Shown here in pieces: positions 58,046-64,000 of a DNA stretch of 64,000 bases. The notes beneath the pieces were generated by a model that saw nothing but the letters and a program-made list of their open reading frames with translations, did not search any database and was not told the origin of the DNA. The DNA is taken from assembly GCA_022410635.1 (NCBI GenBank), contig JAJVDF010000465.1, positions 146,121 to 210,120 on the forward strand, in the 5' to 3' direction. The position numbers and the translations under genes are program-made. This DNA comes from Tretioscincus oriximinensis. Its lineage: Eukaryota; Chordata; Lepidosauria; Squamata; Gymnophthalmidae. Each line of letters opens with the position of its first letter. Within the stretch, counting starts at the first letter, position 1.

Positions 58046-58576
58046 TGATCTAATTGAAGTACATAAAATAATGCACCAAAGGGGCAAAGTCAATAGAAAA
58101 CAATATACTGCTCAAAACAATTAAGGGAACACTTTAACATAACATGTTATGTTAAAGTGTTCCCTTAATTGTTTTGAGCAGTATATATTTTCTCTTATCA
58201 CACATTACTAGGAGCAGGGGTCATTCACTGAAGCTGATGGGCAGAAGAATTAGGACAGAGAAGGAAGGGTTTTTTTTCACTTGTGCCATTGGTCTNTGGA
58301 ATTCACTTCCAGAAGAGGTGGTAGTAGCTGACAGCCTGGATAGTTTCAAGATAAGATTAGACAAATTAATGGAAGCCATTTGTATTATTAGCTATTAGGA
58401 TGGAGCAAAGGTTGTATTCCTGAAGTACCATTTGCAGAGAGTCAAGAACAGGTAAGGGTTTTTGCTTCTTCTGCTTGAGACTGCCCTGATGCAATTGGTG
58501 GGCCACTGTGTGTGAGAGAACATTAGAATAGATGGCTACATCCTGATTCAGCAGGACTCGTCTTATGTTCTTATGT
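58046..58576 (+). mobile_element. CR1 LINE 3' part (TTCTTATG type), split by a palindromic MITE
   Basis: ATCTAATTGAAGTACATAAA and AATAATGCACC encode the LIEVHKIMH region. After the MITE the frame reads RGHSLKLMGRR, then WNSLPEEVVVADSLDSF (58174-58398). The 3' end runs through GAAGTACCATTTGCAGAGAG to TCAGCAGGACTCGTCTTATG. It is paralogous to 23503-23984. Confidence 0.85.
58104..58185. mobile_element. Palindromic Tc1/mariner-like MITE, copy 5
   Basis: The most perfect copy: an 82-bp palindrome with ends TATACTGCTCAAAACAATTA and TAATTGTTTTGAGCAGTATA and a fully self-complementary centre AACATAACATGTTATGTT. It sits inside CR1 sequence, between ATAGAAAACAA and TATTTTCTCTTATCAC. The paralogous CR1 at about 23580 reads the same block without the insertion. 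Confidence 0.88.
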
Positions 58577-58579
58577 AAG

Positions 58580-60215
58580 CTACATTATCTCTTACACATA
58601 AGTTGCCCCACTTCTTCTTTGGTCAGTCAATATTCACAAACACATGTCAAAATCATTGAGCTTCAAAGTGGGATTTCCTTTGAATTTCTCTGTGTGTGAA
58701 AGTTTCAACTGTTTAGCTCTCTGTTTTAGGAATTTAGAGAATAAATGTTTGGCTCCCTTTGCTGTCGCTTGCATAAGCTTTGCCCTTATTTACAACTTCT
58801 TGAAGTGACCTTGCAAAAGCGGCATACGCTCACATGGTCATAAGCCTTGGCTCGATCATTGTAATTTCACTCAGCAGGTCTTTTTATTGCTCTCAGCTTG
58901 TCCAGAGACAAGCAGCATGTTCACACTCGCTGGCCTGAGTTATGCTGATCATATTAGCTTCACTTCAACTTCCTGTTATGCTGAATTGACTAAGTTGGTC
59001 CTGTCATTCTTAAAAGCGTGTAACCATCCATACCCTGGCTACATTCAGGAATTCAGTATATCAGCTGCATCCCAATCAGAATGCTCTCTCAGTTTATTTG
59101 CCATGGCTCCTGTCATGCTTCAGTGGTAAATTTCTCTGCTTTCACTGCTCTTTGAGCTGAATTTTCCATCCACCAAAATTTTGTTGGCACAATCTATCTA
59201 AGTACCATCTTTAGTGCCAAGAAACACCTTCAGCAGCAGCAATGCCAGGCCACAGCCTGGGGCTGTGATTGGCTGTATGAAGTTAATCAGTGATATCAAA
59301 GACCCTGGAAAACAAGACAAATATGTGGTGTTTTTGAAATGCCTCACAGTGAACTGTCAGTGAAATCTGAAGCACCTTCTTCCCCACTATTGCATTATTG
59401 CACCCTCTTTTTGAAACTCCACTACAAATTGTCAAACATGTTAAAAAGGGGGGCACATTGACTGAAAATGCATATATCAAGATCTAACTGTTTTTGATCT
59501 TTCATTCCTGAAAGACTGAACATCCCTAGTTCCTCTGTTATCACAGGCTATGTTCTCAAGACACTGTAGCACTTGAAAACACAATGTGAAATGTGAGATA
59601 TGCTGTACCTGATACTCCTTCTTTCTTTTCATTTTTATAGCAAATATCTGAGAAGAGAATATGTTTCAGTATCTATTCCCAATATTACATCTTGAGCAAC
59701 TTACATGTTATATATTGTCAACATGCAAAACGATATTGATATTTCTGCAGATACTGATATTTCCAGAACATCAAATTTTATGTAAAGCATCTTAACATAT
59801 GCTGTTTTTCTGATATTATCCTGCGATTTACCAAAGCTGTATTGTTTAGCAATGGAACCAATATGTCTTCAAAATACCCACTTATATTTTTTCATTCACA
59901 CTTATGTTTTTAAATTTTTATATAATCATAGAGTAACATTGCTCAGATTTTTCTATGTCATTCTTCCGCGGTCACTGCTGTTAGATCTTTCCACCTTCTA
60001 GGTATTACTGCTTTTGCTGCATAGAACAGATAATGTAGATGTTACTGATGCCTTGTTAGATTCAAATTACTGAACTAACATCATACGAGGATTATCCAGT
60101 TAGCTTATAATTTTTTTTCTAATATTATTGATTATAATTTACTAATAATCCCTTGCTAGTGGATACTCCCACCACATGTGGAAGTATTGTACCTTTTGAC
60201 ACCCCCTCCAACATT
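58580..60215. other. No gene or repeat recognised
   Basis: AT-rich sequence. An 80-codon frame (58887-59129) has no recognised domain. Confidence 0.45.
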
Positions 60216-60218
60216 CTA

Positions 60219-60450
60219 TATTATTTATTTTATTTATTTGCATTTCTATACCACCCTATACCAGAAAGTTTCAGGGTGGTTAACAATAAAAACAGAGCAT
60301 ATTAAAAAACAGCAGTACCATAAAGCAGGGAAGGCCAGCTCAAAGTGTGTCTTTAGTAATTTTCTGAATGAACGCAGTGATGATGATTGATGCTCCTCCA
60401 AGGGGAAGCTGTTCCATAGTCTAAGGACTGCCAGAGAGAAGGCCCTAAAA
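60219..60450 (-). mobile_element. L2-like LINE 3' end, minus strand
   Basis: On the minus strand: GGCAGTCCTTAGACTATGGA, ACAGCTTCCCCTTGGAGGAG, GCTGGCCTTCCCTGCTTTAT, GTTAACCACCCTGAAACTTT, CTGGTATAGGGTGGTATAGA, AATGCAAATAAAT. It parallels the 3' half of the element at 35942-36780. Confidence 0.65.
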
Positions 60451-60454
60451 TTAT

Positions 60455-60885
60455 GTAATTATTCCATGTTGTTTGCACTATTTGAAATTGGATTTCTATA
60501 CCAATTAAATTAATTTTGAATATAGTTCCCTCATTTTAGTTGATGATATGTACTGTTCTTGCCTTCTTCTTGTTAAATTAATCCAAAAACCATCACCATT
60601 TTTTCCATTGTATCCTGCTCCCAATTATTTTTATATCATTCTACTTGAGAGATTTTTTNCTTTAGTAATATTTGATACATTTTTGATCCAGCCCTTTTTC
60701 ATTATCATATTTTCTCTCTATGTGACCCCCTAATGGCTGTTTCTTACACGCATGTGAGAACTTTCACGTGCAAGTCTTGTGTGTAGATGAACAATATTCC
60801 CTCTAAGCTTAGAGTGTTTCCTCTTCAAGCAGAAAACTTCACAATAACATCAAATGTGAAGTCATGAAAACTATGACTGGATACA
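60455..60885. other. No gene recognised
   Basis: AT-rich. Nothing was recognised. Confidence 0.4.
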
Positions 60886-60912
60886 GCCAAAGTAGTGCAG
60901 AAGCACTGGACT

Positions 60913-61062
60913 ATAGGTAAAACCCCGTTACGACCAGTCATGAGTGAATTTGTTTATTATAATGAAATTTTGTCATAAAGGGTGAACCGCCGGGACTTTC
61001 AAATTTGTTTGTTATATTGTGAAATTTGTTATATCGAGTTTTTTTATAATGAGGCCTCACCT
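60913..61062. mobile_element. Possible pogo/Tigger-like transposon remnant
   Basis: TATAGGTAAAACCCCGTTACGA at the left and TTGTTATATCGAGTTTTTTT, ATAATGAGGC at the right suggest the 'ACCTCGTTATAACGA' termini of Tigger-like elements. The interior repeats TTTGTTTATTATAATGAAAT and TTTGTTTGTTATATTGTGAA. The ends are too worn to define a TA duplication. Confidence 0.35.
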
Positions 61063-61069
61063 ACATCAG

Positions 61070-62585
61070 CTCCACGGCCTCTACATTTCTGTTCATAAAT
61101 AAGAAATAATAATGAAAGCACAAAGGATAAAAGGGTATTTCACATAAAAAAGGCTCTTACACAGTCATTATATTGTTGATACTCACTTGTCACTATAAAT
61201 AATTTGTATTAAGATTTCTGCCAGTCGCATTGATTTTTTTTTAAGCCCGTGAAATCTTCAGATGTCTAGCTATCAGCCTGTGGTGCTGGATCAGCAGTCT
61301 GGAAATAAAATTCCTAAAGAAAAATGGTTTTATTTAATAAAGCAGAAAGAAGCCTAAGTCAATCACAGGCACAGAATGAAGTGTCTTCGTCTTAAGTCAT
61401 TTGGAACTAGTCTAGAAATACCTATTTGTCCAATTATGTAGGAAACAGCCATGCAAGGAAGCAGCATTTAATTCTGTGGTTCCTTCAAAATTAATTAGAA
61501 TTGCCACATGTCCAATCAATCTATATCCCATAATCAATGTATTCCTAGTTGCATATATATACCCTCTTCAGCGAAAACTGAGGCAAAGAATTCATTTAAT
61601 TTCTCCACAATCTCTGGGTCTTCTTTGATTATCCCCTTCTGTATAGTCCATTCTGTCAATTTGTCATTTAGTCCTCAATCTCTGGGTCTTCCTCGATTAT
61701 CAGTCTAGATCCCAAGAGTGGCTGGTGTGTCAGCTGAGACTAAAGAGGCTTGTGTTGTGCCAAGGGATGCTCTTTATTTACTGTGGACTGTGCAAGGCAG
61801 ACATCTTCAATATATTTACTATTTACAAGTAGAAACCCCCAAACCCAAAGTCTTGCTTACACTTATAAAGGAAGTCAAAATTGTGCCTGGCTCATTCACT
61901 GGATGCAGTTTCTCTTCCAGGTCCTTCACTTGTTCATCAGCTGGGCCTCTGAATGCCACTTTTAGCGTCTTCCTTCCAAATTCCTTCTGCAGAATCCGCA
62001 TCAGCAAACTTCCAAGTCTCCAAAATCTTCCTCACTCTCTTCTTACTAAAAAAAACACTCCAGATTTATTCTTCCTTCTTGCTGTAGTACATCATGACTC
62101 AATGTCAATTATCATCAGTGGATCTGGAATAGCCATGCCTTCGATCCCAAGCATAGGAAGCCATGTCTAAGATCAGCAGCTCACGCATTCTTCTGAAGGG
62201 TCGGAACATACGTTCCTAGCCTCAGGACCTCAAAGATAGTGGTAAATGAATGCTGTCTAGTAATCTCAATCATGGGAGGAGATCAGGATCACTGTTCCAC
62301 CCAGTAGTTAAGATTAGAAATTTATCTTCCACCTTCACCTTTAGGTCTAAGGACAGGTAAATATAAAGATAAAATATACAAATTAATAAAAATATTTTAA
62401 CTAAACCTTCTACTTCCTCCTTTCTACATACTACTCTGGCGAGACAAAACTGAGAGTAAATTAAAAATAAAATGCCTGCATAAAGAGTTAAGTTTTAGCC
62501 AGGCATTGAAAAGTATATAATGAAGGCATCTGACAAACCTCCAAATGGNGGCTGTTCCAGAATATGAGCACCATTACCAAGAAAT
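61070..62585. other. No gene supported; possible LINE remnant
   Basis: A 150-codon plus-strand frame (61718-62170) has no recognised domain. The segment 62335-62600 (GCCAGGCATTGAAAAG, GGCTGTTCCAGAATATGAGC) resembles the minus strand of a LINE 3' end. Neither is secure. Confidence 0.35.
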
Positions 62586-62589
62586 GTTT

Positions 62590-63025
62590 CCTTCAAGGCG
62601 TTACCTCAGGCCCCTTCTGATGCTTAGCAACCAGCAGACGGCAGAGAGAAGATGGCTTTTTCCCATTGCAGAGCAGGCACTACGGCAGGACAGAAGCCAT
62701 TTTCCCTTGCGGACTGCTGGCCAATGCTGGGCAGCCAGGGAAAAGACAGCTTTTCTTCAGCTGCAGCTCAGCAGGACGGAAGCCATTTCCCCTCATTTTC
62801 TGCTGGGTGATGCTGGGCAGCCAGCAGAAGGCAAGGGAAAGACAGGTTTCCTTATGTCGCAACATAGCCGCTGCGAAAAGCTGTTTTCCCTCGTCTTCTG
62901 CTGGCTACTGCTTGGTAACTAGCACAAGACGAGGGTGAAGGGGGCTTTTGTTCACTCACAGTGCAGATGTTGCAATGAAAGAGAAGCCATTTTCGTTTGC
63001 CTTCTACTGCATGCCACACGTGCAC
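62590..63025. repeat. Degenerate minisatellite, period about 95 bp, 4-5 units
   Basis: Each unit carries a GGACAGAAGCCATTTTCCCT-like block followed by a CTGCTGGCYAATGCTGGGCA-like block. Blocks appear at about 62689/62707, 62775/62800, 62870/62900 and 62985/63000, with a partial first unit at about 62615. Units have diverged and vary in length. Open frames on both strands repeat with the same period, so the translations (up to 125 residues) are not evidence of a gene. Confidence 0.7.
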
Positions 63026-63303
63026 AGCTATTGTAACAGAAGTTCCTTGCACTGGCTAATGCTGGTACACAAGCACACTAGCCAGCAACCCAGCAGCAAA
63101 TGAGGCAAGGGCAAAAACACGCCCTGTTCCTCTTCACACTGCAGCTGCCAAGAGCCTACCACACTGCTACGTGCTGGGAGGGAGGGGAAGGAGAAGAGGG
63201 CAGGGAAGTTGAAAGGTGGAGGGGGCAAGTTGAGGACCAATAAAAGCTTGCATTTTTAAAAATGTCTTGGGCTAGTTTGGGGGGGGAAGGTCATGGCCTA
63301 GGT

Positions 63304-63611
63304 TAGACTGACCAGTTTTTGTGAGGCCCAAACTTGCTAATTTGCCAACTTCATGCTAATTTGCATATTCATGAATTTGCAAATCACCCACCAACATGAA
63401 TTCCCCTCAAAAATTCCTGCTCCAGAAATCTGTGAAGCATGTGGGAATTTTTTTAAGTGTGTGAGAATTTTTGGAGTGCATTGGAAATTTTTTACTGAAG
63501 GGAGGATGTCTTCAGCAGCTGGCCCCAGTTGCCAGAGCCCCCTAGTGGTAGTGTGGGGTAGACACCCCAAAATCGGGTTCCCCCCCCAAAAGGGGTCATC
63601 TGGTCAGCCTA
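63304..63611. mobile_element. hAT-like element with probable 8-bp target duplication
   Basis: The left end TAGACTGACCAG and the right end CTGGTCAGCCTA are inverted repeats. The flanks are GCCTAGGT (63296-63303) and GCNCAGGT (63612-63619), matching at six of eight with one N. The interior shares blocks with 31264-31636, and the CCCCTTTTGG end with 54291-54485. At 308 bp it has no transposase. Confidence 0.75.
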
Positions 63612-63624
63612 GCNCAGGTGGAGG

Positions 63625-64000
63625 CAGCATGGCCTGGTACCTAGAAATCCAGAAGCCCCTCACCTTTCCCCTGTTCCCCAGGGTATATGGTAGGTCTGGC
63701 TGGGAGGGGGGAGGGGCTCCTGGATTTTTGGGTGCCAAACATTACCCTACCTCTTTTCCAACCAGGATTTAGTCTTTCCAAATGGCATGTAGGTACGCTA
63801 ACTTAGTCTACATAAAGGAAAGGCAAGATATAAAATATTATGAATTAAAGGAAAATGTTTTGATCAAACACAAAATGGCATTTGTGTTGTTTTTGTTTAC
63901 ATTTCAGATCACATCAGCAGCTTTTTGTTTTTTAAACTTTGTTTTGGACAGTNGTTCTCTGTCCTCTAGAACATTTGCTTCTCATAATGCTGCATAAAAG
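63625..64000. other. No gene or repeat recognised
   Basis: Short frames only, up to the window edge. Confidence 0.4.

Noticed and set aside
61718..62170. 150-codon plus-strand frame
   Set aside because: No recognised domain; overlapped by shorter frames in both other directions; no splice or start context.
62545..62938. 125- and 90-codon frames with repeated motifs
   Set aside because: The protein repeats follow the minisatellite period in more than one frame, so they reflect the DNA repeat.

Overview
This window looks like non-coding, repeat-rich nuclear DNA from a vertebrate, most consistent with a sauropsid and probably a squamate reptile. The evidence is the repeats: CR1 LINE copies with two kinds of 3' end (one built on ATTCTATG, one on TTCTTATGTTCTTA), L2-like LINE 3' ends with a 'CAGGTATAGGGCGG..ATAAATAAATAAAT' type tail, tRNA-headed SINEs with (CTT)n tails, and hAT, Tc1/mariner and Tigger-like DNA elements. 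The DNA is AT-rich apart from one CpG island. Scattered single N bases look like ambiguity calls rather than gaps. I found no protein-coding exon, rRNA or functional tRNA that I can defend. The only recognisable coding sequence is LINE open reading frame 2 in various states of decay. The species call rests on repeat signatures recognised by eye, not on a database search.

Layout. 1-3941: nothing recognised beyond a weak inverted pair. 3942-5480: a 376-bp foldback carrying a palindromic mini-transposon, a CR1 endonuclease fragment and a possible LTR. 5480-12700: sparse CR1 pieces, including the best CR1 copy (8821-9856), two more palindromic mini-transposons and small hairpins. 12700-16900: a small hAT-like element, an L2-like 3' end and short degenerate repeats. 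17250-18830: a strong CpG island with three good minus-strand splice-donor matches, the best candidate promoter or first-exon region. 19700-24300: a candidate DNA transposon, a long microsatellite block, a hAT element with 8-bp target duplication and a CR1 3' half. 26000-27420: stacked minus-strand CR1 fragments split by a hAT insertion, flanked by two unusual inverted repeats. 28280-31640: a tRNA-SINE, a degenerate CR1 of about 1.4 kb and a DNA element. 32870-36890: foldback elements, a SINE and an L2-like LINE inside a Tigger-like element. 37600-47610: L2 tails, a foldback, the fourth palindromic mini-transposon, a third long CR1 and a 143-bp hAT-like foldback. 47600-58580: sparse repeats, a duplicated 185-bp segment linked to a SINE tail, a polypurine tract and a CR1 carrying the fifth palindromic mini-transposon. 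58580-64000: an L2 tail, a Tigger-like end, a minisatellite of about 95-bp period and a hAT-like element with 8-bp flanks.

The most informative story is transposon archaeology. Several insertions can be dated relative to each other because the host copy is itself a repeat whose empty site can be read elsewhere in the same window. The most notable family is the roughly 82-bp near-perfect palindrome (five copies) with Tc1/mariner-like ends and TA flanks. It is structurally analogous to human MADE1, a source of microRNA hairpins.
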